From contig OX104124.1 of assembly GCA_944474755.1 (NCBI GenBank), positions 44,965,342 through 45,029,341 on the forward strand: a DNA stretch of 64,000 nt, in the 5' to 3' direction. Below, piece by piece: positions 45,101 to 54,100 of this stretch (positions are counted from its first letter, which is position 1; the number at the start of each line of letters is the position of its first letter). This DNA comes from Limnoperna fortunei. Lineage: Eukaryota; Mollusca; Bivalvia; Mytilida; Modiolidae. Below the pieces are notes generated by a model. The model did not search any database, was not told the origin of the DNA, and saw nothing but the letters and a program-made list of their open reading frames with translations. The translations under genes and the position numbers were made by a program.

Positions 45101-46447
45101 GTTTCAGCAAAAACTACAGAGAGAAAAACCCATTTTATGTAATAACCTCCTTACAAATATGTAAACACAGATTACTGAAACCTTTCAAACATAATGCAAG
45201 AATACACAAATAATATTATTGTGCAATTTGATGGAATTTTTTATGGAATTTTTTTCCAGTTAAATTTACAGTATATAGTGATACACTCTGGAAAACAGAC
45301 ACTGACCATATACTTCCAATTTACATTTAAAATTTTTTCCACTTATTCGAACACATGCTTTGTAACCTGATCAATCGTGTTTATCAATAAGGTTTCAAGT
45401 TCAGACCTGACGTTGGATGAAATGTAGTTGACTTGTCAGGCTTTGAGACCTAAGGTTTAAGGGAAATGTGAAATAATTTAATATATAAGCAGATACTTGT
45501 ACTTATTTTCATGTATTTTATGATAAACAGTATCCTCAATATGTCGTATACAAAATTTATTAAGAATAATGTTTTTGTGCTTATACATTATTTACCAATG
45601 TTTATCTTTTATAGGGTCAGCCTCATTGTTTTCAAAGCCATTCGGAACATCCGGAAGTGGTTCAGCTTTTGGAACAACTGGAACTTCTTCATTTGGACCA
45701 CTAGACACTGGGTCAACGAATATATTTGGTGCAGCTGGAACCAATGCATTTGGAGCAACTGGAACTAGTACATTTGGGGCAACTGGAACCAGTCCATTTG
45801 GGACATCAGGAACCAGTGGATTTGGTTCATCAGGTGCTCTTTCAAATCCATTTGGAGCTTCTGCACATTCATTTGGTAACCAAAGCACTACATCAACATT
45901 TGGCACACAACAAACGTTTAGAGATGCATCCTCGGGTGTAGGGGCATTTGGAAGTCAAGGACATCAAACTGAAAATAAGGCATTTTCTGGTTTTGGATCC
46001 ACATTTGGTTCTAAATCTGGAACTTCTCCTTTAAATTTCACTTCTCAAGCTAATCCGACTGTTACTTCATTTGGACATTCAACCAGTAATACTCCTACTA
46101 TTTCCGCATCTGGTTTGACCCAAACTGGATTTGGATCCTCAACATTTGGAAATAAACCACAATCAGGATTATTTGGAAAAACAGAAAGCAGTCCAGCAGC
46201 TAACTTGTTTGGAAGCTTTACATCACAGCCACAGAACACAACAAGTTTTCCGTCAGCATCTGGTTTTAGATCTGGAGAAGCAGCGTCTGGTTTTTCATCC
46301 ACAGGAGCCAGTGCCAGTGTTTTAGATACTCAAAAGTACACACCTTTAGATCAACTCACTCCAGAAGAACTAGAGGCTTTTCAGGCCCCAACATTTACAT
46401 TAGGTCTAATTCCCACAAGACCTCCACCGAAAGAACTTGTATTTTGA
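18019..46447 (+). CDS. NUP42: NUP42/NUPL2-like nucleoporin (complete, 8 coding exons, 483 aa)
   Basis: FG nucleoporin of the cytoplasmic face of the pore. In the known family it binds GLE1 and helps DDX19/GLE1 release exported mRNPs. Eight exons join with matching phases to 1452 nt including the stop. Order of parts: CCCH finger at residues 4-22 (CX7CX5CX3H); GGG/RG-rich linker about 30-70; a conserved middle with SEWESNNMWPFS and DTSPEELRAAAYEALQSGNI, like the human KDMEVWESSGQW and TDISPEELRLEY; a helical stretch; an FG domain with 19 FG dipeptides; and a C-terminal TPEELEAFQ...FTLG.IP..PPP tail like the GLE1-binding end of human NUP42. The human protein is 423 aa. The start at 18019 is chosen because the finger begins three residues later, as in vertebrates; an in-frame ATG at 17815 would add a Cys-rich, unconserved leader. 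Identification by recognition, not by search. Confidence 0.93.
18478..18640. repeat. CCACCRTGG-rich block, left member of an inverted pair
   Basis: CGTGTTTTTTATA followed by several CCCACCATGG / CCACGGTGG words. The block at 27265-27420 carries CCACCGTGG-type words and, on its complement, TGTGTTTTTTATATTGCCCA in the same order. Weak but ordered similarity suggests a second shell inside the 12.1-kb structure. Confidence 0.45.
18977..19996. other. AT-rich part of the inner shell, no gene
   Basis: Minus-strand open frames at 18977-19228, 19274-19480 and 19613-19894 have no motif and poor codon structure. Nothing else seen. Confidence 0.5.
20010..23880 (+). repeat. about 680-bp tandem repeat, roughly five units
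   Basis: The landmark TTGTAAATGTTGGAGT(C/T)ATT occurs near 20150, 21190, 21870, 22550 and 23228; the last four are spaced 678-681 bp apart. The first interval is longer (about 1040 bp) because it holds an extra segment shared with about 21060 and 23700 (AATC-N-CTTGGTTCTGTCACCAT). Each unit contains three sub-blocks with a TTACTTGTTRGAGTAAAAAA core. The central units are nearly identical, pointing to recent amplification. Diverged relatives continue to about 24450. Confidence 0.88.
25433..25741 (+). CDS. 102-codon open frame of unknown status
   Basis: The longest non-repetitive open frame between NUP42 exons 1 and 2. The protein has no recognised domain, signal peptide or membrane segment. 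It lies just outside the 6.6-kb inner shell but inside the 12.1-kb structure. Composition is more mixed than the surroundings (GC-bearing codons, few poly-K/N runs), the only reason to list it. It may be a remnant of an element gene or chance. Confidence 0.2.
   Translation: MPVDLKIEFCSTGCMCYALNITLNKFGKLSGFELSHYVFSVLQRITNCPEVVRELSLINYKSFSTENGQLSGDVFLYLVFKTRVVLTNADKNLHHVSLYKIR
25742..27264. other. no gene recognised
   Basis: AT-rich sequence with overlapping short frames on both strands near 26228-26826 that show no motif. A T/G-rich stretch lies at 26345-26390. Confidence 0.5.
27265..27420. repeat. CCACCGTGG-rich block, right member of an inverted pair
   Basis: Contains ATCCACCGTGGTCAACACGG, ACCACCGTGGCGTATGGTGG and CCACGACCACGG, followed by TATAAAAAACACA. 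See the left block at 18478-18640. Confidence 0.45.
27985..29640 (+). repeat. about 52-bp tandem repeat, roughly 31 units
   Basis: Unit: AAAATCACTCCTGAGACCTT, then TGCGATACAATTAAAAACCA, then TATTTCACATAT. Units alternate between a TTTGCGATAC form and a CTAGCAATAC form, hinting at a higher-order pattern. No stop-free frame persists. It is unrelated in sequence to the 52/53-bp satellite at the window start despite the similar length. Confidence 0.95.
30420..30686. mobile_element. 267-bp MITE-like element with a perfect palindrome at its centre
   Basis: Ends GGGTACTGTCGCTTAACATA and, in complement, GGGTACTGTCACTTAACATA. It begins at the base directly after the right end of the 12.1-kb structure. 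The centre holds a 34-bp perfect palindrome (30516-30549). No coding capacity. Confidence 0.85.
30516..30549. repeat. 34-bp perfect palindrome
   Basis: CAGGGACAGTCTATACT followed at once by its exact reverse complement AGTATAGACTGTCCCTG, with no spacer. Confidence 0.97.
30770..30910 (+). repeat. three-copy repeat of about 63 bp
   Basis: AAATGGT(T)ACAAATTGGTTACATCACA occurs three times, followed by ACATA-TTTTGATGC-TTCATTTTTT spacers. Confidence 0.85.
32792..33005 (+). CDS. NUP42: NUP42 exon 2 (RGG/GGG-rich linker)
   Basis: Acceptor CTTTATAG. Two bases complete a glycine codon, then YAYSAQRQLFGGGGRGGSQS and further SYGGGGRGGG / SFGGGGKGGG units, then a Gln/Ser-rich stretch ending TSQMSTNDV. 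Donor CAT|GTATGT, phase 2. The glycine-rich part corresponds to the GGGR/Q-rich segment after the finger in vertebrate NUP42. Confidence 0.85.
33006..33493 (+). other. NUP42 intron 2
   Basis: 488 bp. About 33110-33260 is a dispersed repeat (CTTAATGCTATTTACATGTT, CATTACTGATGCAGGCAAGA) that recurs near 42425-42545 in intron 6. Confidence 0.75.
33494..33588 (+). CDS. NUP42: NUP42 exon 3
   Basis: Acceptor TTTTACAG, donor CCAG|GTAAAA, phase 2 in and phase 1 out. Encodes NSLISDMSEWESNNMWPFSC and onward to DCPNIPG, matching the conserved MEVWESSGQWMFS...PNISG block of vertebrate NUP42. Confidence 0.92.
33589..34237 (+). other. NUP42 intron 3
   Basis: 649 bp, AT-rich; no repeat family or gene recognised. 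Confidence 0.7.
34238..34314 (+). CDS. NUP42: NUP42 exon 4
   Basis: Acceptor TTTTCAG, donor TAC|GTAAAG, phase 1 in and phase 0 out. Encodes DFVDTSPEELRAAAYEALQS and GNIQSY, equivalent to human FTDISPEELR...NNLQSY. Confidence 0.93.
34315..36105 (+). other. NUP42 intron 4
   Basis: Contains a three-unit dispersed repeat at about 34795-35310. The remainder is AT-rich, with T/A tracts at 35485-35505 and no gene. Confidence 0.7.
34795..35310 (+). repeat. dispersed element with three units of about 130 bp
   Basis: Starts GGGCCCCACCACTTTGTGGC. Three units carry GTCCGGGCTGTAACTTTTTT, ATCTTTTGAGGTAGGCTTTT, GATAATATCAAGGCGATGTG and CCTTTGACCTTGA. The end is CATCTCACTGATATCTAGTT. The same family occurs in the opposite orientation at about 60155-60860. 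Common in bivalve DNA in my recollection; transposition mechanism unknown to me. Confidence 0.8.
36106..36192 (+). CDS. NUP42: NUP42 exon 5
   Basis: Acceptor TTTTTTAG, donor CTG|GTAAAT, phase 0 both sides. 29 codons, IQQAHSLSEEYKQKRLQVKN and onward, predicted helical, in the position of the human VQRLINQWRNRVNELKSLN segment. Confidence 0.9.
36290..36434 (-). repeat. tRNA-headed SINE fragment (reverse)
   Basis: On the minus strand it starts GGACCTCGGTGGCCGAGTGG (A box), continues CATGGTCTGTCAGCACTGAG and CTCCAACTCTTACCTGACAA, and is cut before the 3' body. Same family as the full copies at 47341 and 49005. Confidence 0.8.
36692..37339 (+). repeat. 39-bp minisatellite, block 1
   Basis: Unit CCCTGCCCAATACTCTGTAC, then TTGTCCTGTGGCAGTCTGT: 39 bp, a multiple of three, so frames stay open for hundreds of codons on both strands (CPILCTCPVAV on plus, GQGQTATGQVQSI on minus). 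It lies between exons that already join in phase, so it is intronic and not coding. Confidence 0.95.
37340..37984. mobile_element. 645-bp inverted-repeat element inside the minisatellite
   Basis: Ends CAGAGCTCCAGATAAG and CTTATCTGGAGCTCTG are exact inverted repeats. CTTGT flanks both sides (37335-37339 and 37985-37989), consistent with a 5-bp target duplication, although the target is itself repetitive. AAACCCAATTA recurs several times inside, mostly toward the right end. No transposase. CAG termini recall hAT elements, but those make 8-bp duplications. Confidence 0.8.
37985..39965 (+). repeat. 39-bp minisatellite, block 2
   Basis: Continuation of block 1. Contains higher-order duplications: segments of about 300 bp beginning CTGTGATTGTCCTGTGGAAG (near 39126 and 39445) repeat almost unchanged. 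Shorter units lacking TACT or GCCC occur in fixed positions of the higher-order pattern. Confidence 0.95.
40155..40240 (-). repeat. SINE remnant (reverse)
   Basis: The minus strand reads CTCGACTCCAATCTTAATTG then ACAAGTATTACCAAAGAGTG, matching the mid-part of the full SINE copies (CTCGACTCCAATCTTAATTGACAAGGATTGCC). Confidence 0.7.
41506..41543 (+). CDS. NUP42: NUP42 exon 6 (38 nt)
   Basis: Acceptor TTGTTTAG, donor ATAA|GTAAGT (full consensus), phase 0 in and phase 2 out. Encodes VSMIEDYRLNKN. Very short, but the phases lock it between exons 5 and 7. Confidence 0.85.
41544..42642 (+). other. NUP42 intron 6
   Basis: 1.1 kb. About 42425-42545 carries the dispersed repeat also seen in intron 2. 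No gene seen. Confidence 0.7.
42643..42665 (+). CDS. NUP42: NUP42 exon 7 (23-nt microexon)
   Basis: The acceptor follows a long T tract (TTTTTTTTTCAG), donor TCAG|GTTAGT, phase 2 in and phase 1 out. Adds RSGSFSS between the helical middle and the FG domain. Without it exon 6 (phase 2) cannot join exon 8 (phase 1), which supports it despite its size. Confidence 0.78.
43099..43183 (+). other. candidate frame-shifting cassette exon in NUP42 intron 7
   Basis: 85 nt between a good acceptor (TTTTTTCAG) and AAG|GTATCC. Entered from exon 7 (phase 1) it is fully open and encodes EDGRHQDFIDQERKSIYQKQ then SEFFSDIL. 85 nt is not a multiple of three: inclusion would read the FG exon in the wrong frame and stop at 45766-45768. 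It is therefore either a regulated poison exon, the end of a shorter isoform, or a decoy. Confidence 0.4.
43660..44960 (+). repeat. diverged tandem repeat, about seven units of 160-190 bp
   Basis: Begins AGCTCACCTGGCTCAACGTG with GTGAGCTATTGTGATCACTT, a header I recall from many molluscan repeats. Units then share GGATGGTCCTCTATAAAGTT, AAATTCAAAATGGCTGCCAC, TTAACATAGGACCCTATGG and CTTCTCTGAAACCA. Strong divergence between units indicates age. Confidence 0.8.
45615..46447 (+). CDS. NUP42: NUP42 exon 8 (FG domain and C-terminal tail)
   Basis: Acceptor TTTTATAG, phase 1 in; the stop TGA is 46445-46447. Contains 19 FG dipeptides in Ser/Thr/Gly spacers (SKPFGTSGSGSAFG style), no charged clusters, then KYTPLDQLTPEELEAFQAPT, FTLG and IPTRPPPKELVF. 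The tail matches the C terminus of vertebrate NUP42 that contacts GLE1. Other frames across this exon are shadows. Confidence 0.95.
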
Positions 46448-46461
46448 TAACAACTTGTTTA

Positions 46462-46510
46462 AATAAATATAAACTATTTGTCTTATGATTTCATCGACAT
46501 GTCGAATAAA
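46462..46510 (+). promoter_or_regulatory. candidate polyadenylation signals of NUP42
   Basis: AATAAA at 46462-46467, 15 nt after the stop codon, and again at 46505-46510. The second gives a more usual 3' UTR length. Confidence 0.6.
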
Positions 46511-47328
46511 ACACTACAGTAATGGTCGCCATAGGTTTGGCTTGCCATAAAAACTAGTTAACATACTATTTCTTTTGAAATAGCTCTGCCAAGTCAGGAC
46601 TATTGCTGTTATTGCTTTACTTTTGGTTTGTTTCTAAAGTTTGCCGTTTTCTTTGACTCGGATATGTAGATTGTCTTTTTGACAGTTTCCTTGGTGTTTA
46701 GTATTTTGTTATTACCTTTATTTAGACAATGGAACTTTTAAGATTGGAACATATTTTTGATGTGATGTTCAAACCGAGCAGTAAGCTAATAATATAGCAT
46801 AAAACATTCATGGTGCTTTAATTTTTATTTTGAAAAGAAGAAAGGCTTTCAGTGTCGATGAAAACCATTTAAATAAACACAAAATATTCCTTATACTTTA
46901 CAGTTTGCATGTAAGACGTGGGAAACGTTATGTTTATGTATTGTCATAACTTTGTTATGCCTCGATGTAGGGCACATATTGATTATTTTAAACTATATCT
47001 TTATGTGATTAACCATAATAATCAAGCCAGCACCAATAGTCTTAATAAATCCTGTTATGGACATCCAAAAATATAGCAGATTTACAGGTCACCGCTACGG
47101 CATATGTGTACAGTTTGGGTTAGTGCAAGAATCCTCAGCCGTCCAACGTTGTTTTTGCGTGGGGCTTTATACAGCTCTCCATAGACAAAACAGCGGATTT
47201 TGCGACACGGTTCTGATTCAGCACACTTCACAATCTCACGATTTTTTAAAGCTATTTGAGTGGGTCAACTATATAGAAATGTGCAGTGTCCAAAATAAAA
47301 TAATAAATGTTCAGGCATCATCGTTGCT
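46511..47328. other. intergenic, no gene recognised
   Basis: AT-rich region between the two converging genes. A 116-codon frame at 47057-47407 runs into the SINE and has no motif. Confidence 0.6.
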
Positions 47329-47340
47329 TAAAAGCTGCAC

Positions 47341-47606
47341 GGGGCCTCGGTGGCCGAGTGGTCAAGGTAGTTCGTTTACTATTGATCACGTGGTCTGTCA
47401 ACACTGAGATTGCGGGTTCGATTCTCACTGCAGGCACGGTGTACTCGACTCCAATCTTAATTGACAAGGATTGCCAGTTTTCCTACCGCAGGTCGGGGGT
47501 TCTCTCCGGGTACTCCGGCTTCCTCCCCCAATAAAAACTGGACGCCATGAAATAGCTGAAAAATTGCTGAAAGTGGCGTTAAAACACCATTCAAACAAAC
47601 AAACAA
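47341..47606 (+). mobile_element. full-length tRNA-headed SINE, copy 1
   Basis: tRNA-like head GGCCTCGGTGGCCGAGTGGT (A box) with GGTTCGATTC (B box) about 65 nt on. The body carries CCGCAGGTCGGGGGTTCTCT and CTGGACGCCATGAAATAGCT, and the tail repeats CAAACAAA. A 12-bp target duplication TAAAAGCTGCAC flanks it exactly (47329-47340 and 47607-47618). Head and body recall the molluscan RUDI/Meta-type SINEs; the name is from memory. Confidence 0.9.
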
Positions 47607-47618
47607 TAAAAGCTGCAC

Positions 47619-48137
47619 TGGACTCGCATCATAGAGACTTTGTTAACAGTATTTTTAAATTACAACCCGATCTAAGAATCACCCTTTTTCATAAATTTCG
47701 AAGTTTGACGTAATTGCCTTATCAACCTCAATATTGTTATTCCATCGGTCTCTTAAAACAATTTATGTGCATCCATGTTTTGAAATACTCTTATATTATT
47801 TCATCAACAACATTTCTGAAAGTTGACAATCTCGTACAATAAGTTTTTAATTCGTCTATACATATATTTATATTTATACTTATAAAAGTGAGAAAAAAAT
47901 ATTTCTTATTGTTCCATATGTAAAAATCCTACCCTTAATATAATCATATAATCTTTTATCATTGTCATATCCAGTTTATGACTGTCTTGTACAAACAAAC
48001 CAAACTAACAAATGAATTCAGCTTAAAAAAAACACAGAATGTCTTTAAAAAAAGTGTTCTAGTTTGTGTTACACTGTTCGACAAAGCAAACGTGAGATTT
48101 TTTTTCAGCAGATAAAATCTTATATCAGACACATTCT
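47619..48137. other. probable 3' UTR and flank of the cadherin-like gene
   Basis: Downstream of the minus-strand stop codon. An ATTAAA-type signal on the minus strand near 47848 is the best polyadenylation candidate seen. No other feature. Confidence 0.4.
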
Positions 48138-48150
48138 TCATCCAAGGTTT
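48138..48150 (-). CDS. cadherin-like gene, last coding exon (13 nt coding)
   Basis: Acceptor ATGTTTGCAG. One base completes a Gly codon, then AAC CTT GGA and TGA, so the protein ends FSTGNLG. The frame starting KPWMKNVSDI is longer but out of phase with the preceding exon. Confidence 0.7.
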
Positions 48151-51100
48151 CTGCAAACATAAAATATAAGTTTACTTAACGAAATTAAACCAAAGTAAAC
48201 ACTATACTCGATCTGATATTGAAATAATTTTTCAATTGTCTGTAGAATTACATGCAACAGCCGATTATATAATTAATTTTACATAATATCTATTCTCCGA
48301 TTTCTTCACTCATATATCCGATCGTTCATTCACCCGCAAATTGAAATCGCTTATTCCCTGTAATAATTAGTTAATAGTTAATAATAAGTAATCGTTCTCT
48401 GGATGTCTACAAAAATATCACGAAAATATGTCATCAAGAGCCATGTACTGTCAACTCAAATTATTCCTAGAAGTCATAGCAGTTTATTGAATTCATAGGA
48501 GTTATTGAATTGATACTTACCCTGTACTAAAATCGTCTTTCCAATACTCCCATTTAACACCAGATGGCGGTATCTGTTTAGGAGGAGGTGGTGTTAGTGG
48601 AACATATTCTAACAAGAAAATAGAGGGTCTTAAGTCTTAACTTACACAATACTTTGTAGAAGACATGACTTTTCATTTTGATAGTAAATGCTAAAGATTA
48701 AGAAAAGATGTTGTTTCTATGAATGTTGCCATGTTGATTTTCCAATCAGCAGCAATTTGTAGGATTGTGTCAGGAAAGTAGCTGTTTGTATTATTTTCGC
48801 ATACAGTCCTATATTCAGTTATGTTCCATAATGGCGGCCGTGTATTTTGAATTGGTTTTTAATCGTCCAAAGAGTGGCAATCTCCAAACAAGTCAAACAC
48901 TACGGTTTGCGGCAAGGCTTTCTGTATTGTGACATTACAACCCTCAATGAGAAGGCCACAATATTGAGCTCATCGAAAATGTACGGTTAATTACTTACAA
49001 TAAAGGGGCCTCGGTGGCCGAGTGGTCAAGTTAGTTCGTCTACTATTGATCACGTCGTCTGTCAACACTGAGATTGCGGGTTCGATTCTCACTGCAGGAA
49101 GGGTGTACTCGACTCCAATCTTAATTGACAAGGATTGCCAGTTTTCCTACCGCAGGTCGGGGGTTTTCTCCGGGTACTCTGGCTTCCTCCCCCAATAAAA
49201 ACTGGACGCCATGATATAGCTGAAAAATTGCTGAAATTGGCGTTAAACACCATCAAACAAACAAACTTACAATAAATCTGGAACAAATGTTCTACTCTAC
49301 TATAGAGCAGTTAAGAGTATTTGTTTACTGAAGGTCTACTCTATAGCCCTTTAATTAGAAATGTTTACGGGCTTTCTAATAGCTTTGTTTTTTTTCATTT
49401 TGAACGTTATCGTGATGGGATAGAGGTAGTCTAATGAGAAAGTTATAACTTGTAAATTTATGACATACCTTGAGTGGGAGACCGGTAAATGTCTTGTAAT
49501 GGTACAAAATTGGGAAAACGCTTATGCATAAAAGCGTATTCAAAATAAATATTGTTTTGCAATTTAAATCAATATAGTGAAATATATATTATATTCAGTA
49601 ATGTTTGTTGCTTAATGGGATGGCAACGACGTAGTAATTTTAACATAGTATATAAAATCAGAAAATAACAAGTAATGACTTGTTAATTAGTAATTAAGAC
49701 TTGCTTGGCTGTGGAGGCGGTGGTGGAGGAGGACGTCGTCCTCCTGGATTTTCTTCTACTGCCGGTTCCCATTTCCATTTTCGTCTCCTAAAACAGATGA
49801 AACGAAATAATATTATGCAATTGAATACATATTTTGTATCGTTTAGGGTAATGTTACAACGCTTTCACCAACCACAGGAAAATACTTCGTTTTATAACAG
49901 AGCATTAAAAATTAAGGACCAGTTTTCTTCACATATATTCTTATATTGCTCGAGAATATCTCAGCTATATACTGTTCTTGTCTTAATAAATATCAGTCCT
50001 TTTACTGTTAAAGATACCAGACAATAACACGGTTGAGAAAATACGATATAAAAACATGATTGATCAATAATCTGTTATCCGGAATTCTACGACTGTTGAT
50101 GATGTCAAGGAAAATGGAGGCATGGAATTATGGAGAACGGATTAAATAAAAAGAGATAAGAACAGTATCAGACATTCAAGGAGTGGGAACAGTTAAAAAC
50201 AAAATTACACACCCGCGTTATCAGCTATATACTGTTGTTACAAGGAGTGAAAACAGTAAGAAATAAAATTCCACACCTGCGTTAATCACTTTGATAAAAT
50301 CTGGTTCTTCGTTTTGTAGTGCCATCAATTAATACAAATTAATGACTAAATATTCGTTGGTGGTGTTATTAATAGTACAAGTGGCCGAGTTGTCAAGGTA
50401 GTTTGTCTATTATTGATCACGTGGTCTGTCAATATCGAGGTTGCCAATATTTACAGTACATAATATACTTACACTCTTTGTTTGCAGGCGGACAGGATTT
50501 TAGTCCAATTAATAGACCGAATAGCCCAGTATAGACACAGAGCAACTATAACGGCCAGAATTATCATCAGTAAAGTAAACCAGGCTATGTTCTTAGAATC
50601 TTCCCAAAATGTCAGATATCTATCTGTAGTGGTCGTCGGTGTAGTGGTTGTGTATTGTGCCACAACAACAATGATGGTGGCTGTATCATTTAACCCCCCA
50701 ATGTCTGTAACGATACCAGTGAAGGTCAACTTGGCACCCGAGTAAAAATCATTTAGTAACGATTTGGCTATGTATATATCTCCAGTACTACTAACTTTAA
50801 AGTACTGTTTTGGTAAACTGGACTGGTCCAATGAAAAACTAGTTTTACCTGGTAAAAAATAATATCGTCGTGTACTAAAATGCATACAACTAATTCTAAG
50901 CTAAAGTGCATATTTCAAAGTCCTAATTTTATAAAGGTTACTACTATCAAACTAACTTCCAATTGTGTTGATTTATCAATAAAAGCAGACAAATGCTTCA
51001 AAAATAAATGTCTAAAATACAATATAATAAACTTGTTATGCTCTTTTAAGTGCAAGAAACCAAGAACGTAAATATTTGCAACGGTTATACTAAGACACTT

Positions 51101-54100
51101 AGACCGATACCAATGTTTCAAAACACTCGTTTTCTTTCCGATAATGATTTCGATGTCAAAAAAACCAGACCACATATTTCATGAAATTTAAATTTGCATA
51201 TATTTTCATTGAACAATTCTCAAAATATTTGGCAGTTAAAATGTAATATACAAACTGTTTGTTTGCAAGTGATTTTCAGAGTCCTTGTTTATCCGTACTT
51301 CTACTTGGCGTTTACATGTTTACATTTTTATATTTTTCTCTAACTGTACTCTTTTTTTACTTGAATAGTGCTGCTGGTACTATTGCAAATGATTTATTTT
51401 TTTCAAATATATATTATTAGTAACCTACCAAATGCACCTGCATCAGCATCTGTAGCAACTAGAGGATCACCTGTAAGTATTAATCCTACATCGTCGTTGG
51501 CATTGGCAAAAAACGTATAGCTAGATTTACGTAGTATAGGTGCATTGTCGTTGATGTTACTCAGCGTAACTTGCAATGTGGCAGTATCCTGGAGTGTTCC
51601 ATCACTGACATTAACATTACACTGTATAATTGTCGATGTGGCAATATTCGGGGCATCACAATCAAATGCAGTTGCTAGCGTTATTTTTCCTGAAGTAGCG
51701 CCAATTGAAAATTGTGTGCAGTCTATTGAATATTTCAAAGCGTCTCCATCTGGGTCGATGACATCAAAACTTGGAGTTCCGATAATTGTTCCAGCCTAAA
51801 TAATGAAGACGTTTATATATTCATAAGGTATATATTAAAGATTTGCCCTAAATAATTAATATTCGCTCGATTTCCGAAAATACGTTTACGTTTCTTTGTT
51901 AGCCTCGATCAAGAGACTACCGAAGATCGGGGGTTTCTCCCCCGGTATAATTCCGGATTCCTCCCAAATAAAACTGAACGCCACGATAAAGCTGAAACAT
52001 TGCTGAAAGTGACGTTATCCATCATCCAAACAAATAAACAAACAATCAATCAAAGATATATTATTGATATCTTAGCCTGAAATTTTTGTACAGTATAATA
52101 CTTTTCATTAATTTCATTATGCCTATCGGAGGTCAAGGATTTTCTCCGGGTACTCCGGATTCCTCCCCAAATAAAAACTGGACGTCATGATATAGCATAA
52201 AATTGCTGAAATTGGCATTTAACATCACCAAACATACAAACAAACATTTAATTTCATTAGGAATGTGGTTAAATATTTTTGACTATGATTGCCATTGTGG
52301 TGTTCGTTTGTATATGTGTTTCTTTGTTTTGTGTTTTGCCTTAAATAATGTTTTTCAAAGCATCATTAAATTAATTAGGATGACCGTTTTAGAATGAAAA
52401 GGTTGACCAGTGTTATGAGGTGACCAGTGTAGAAAGTTTTTTATGTAAATTAATTTCAAAACCTAAAACTTACAGGTCCTTCGTTACCACTTATCGAGTA
52501 TGAGTTTTGTATAAATACAGGAGCCTCATTTACGTTAGTTATGGTGACTTTCAGCAGCGCTGTATCAGTATCCTGACCGTCAGATACTGTAACGGTGACA
52601 TCTGCCGTCTTAGTTGCAAAACTTTCATAATCTATATTATTCGTGGCTGATGTTGTTACTGCTCCAGCTGTAAATCAAACAGTCGACTCAAAAGGGTTTC
52701 CAATCGAACATTTTGGTTATAAATTAATTTGTTAAAATTTCAGAAGATTAATTTTACTCTTACACACTTATTATTGACCTTGTATAAACTGTACATTTTT
52801 ATTTGAAGAAATTTATTGTCTTTATACACCTCCTATTGTATGAGATTATGCTGCGCTGTTTATGAAGCTTTTATGTATCCATTCAGTATTTTTGAACTCT
52901 GTTTTAATTGAAACTTTAATTGCCAACGTCTAGTGTATATACTGATCAATATGCCCGATTGACGTTAAGTAACGTAATGTCAAAAAGATACAAAGGTTAA
53001 TAGAATTTACTATGTCAGACGCGCGTTTCGTATAACCAAGACTCATTAGTGGCGCTGAAACCCAAACACAATTGAAAACCCAAATGATTAAGATGTTGTA
53101 GAAAAACCTTAGAATTAAAATAGTTTTCGAAATTTCAGGGCAGTAAATTTAGACAATGACTAAATCACAGAAAGAATTAATGATATTCATGTCAACACCG
53201 AAGTGAGACTACTGGGCTGGTGATACACTCGAGACTAACAGTCCACCAGCACAGAGGCATCGACCCAATAGTTGATTGTGGAATACTAATAGTTGAGACC
53301 TGTTTTAATTTAATTTGTAGTACTTACTGTTGGAATTAAGAATTATGTAGTTTGCAAATATTCCTGGATTAAACGTTGCTGTGTATGTATGCTTATCTAA
53401 CGAGTTCTGGTCAGTCACTGACACTTGGTATATCGTAGCGCCTAATTGTCCATTCTCTGCTACAGATATAGGAGATCCTATGGGTAAGTTGGTTATAACT
53501 GGAGGGTGGTTAATGTCTGAAATACAATAATCAATGAAACGTGATTTTCGTCTACAACAGAAAATGTCTGTTTTAATGGGTTCTAACAGTATTGATTGAT
53601 TAATTTGTGCTTAAAGTATATGTGATAGTATAAATAGCACGAACGTCCTTATAAGTGTGGCAAAGACAATGTTAAATATTAAGGAATGAGGCAATATCAA
53701 ATACCAAATTACACAAATTAACATTTATTCGAACGAATAATTACATTTAAACTTTGACAAACTTGATATGATCACTTGACAACAAATTTAACACACTTAT
53801 TTCGTTCTCACCTGAAATGGTGACGGTCAGTATTTTAGGTCCAACCTGAGTAATGCTATCGTTTATATACACACTGCAATCATAGCCAGTAATAGTGGTA
53901 TCTGTGAGGTCAACTGTAGACACAACAGCACCAGCTAAAATAATATTATTATATAAAACAAATTAAAAATATATGATGCAAGAATTATTCCAAAAGAAAT
54001 CCTACAAGTGTCAGTAACGATAAGCAAATTCTAATGCTAAACTTTTTGACCATTTACTGATAGCTAAACACGATATATATCGACAGTTACATTTAGAATG

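Larger units (their letters stand above)
42666..45614 (+). other. NUP42 intron 7 (2.9 kb)
   Basis: Contains a candidate cassette exon (43099-43183) and a tandem array (about 43660-44960). The rest is AT-rich with no gene. Confidence 0.75.

Noticed and set aside
45511..45768. Open frame with WNNWNFFIWTT-type sequence
   Set aside because: A shifted reading of the FG exon. It would be used only if the 85-nt candidate exon were included, and it then ends quickly.
47341..47425. A leucine-type tRNA gene
   Set aside because: A and B boxes are present, but the cloverleaf is not maintained and the sequence continues into a SINE body with a tail and target duplications.
47965..48150. 63-codon frame KPWMKNVSDI... 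as the C terminus of the cadherin-like protein
   Set aside because: Needs phase 0 at the acceptor, but the preceding exon ends with two extra bases at a consensus donor; the phase-correct reading ends after GNLG.
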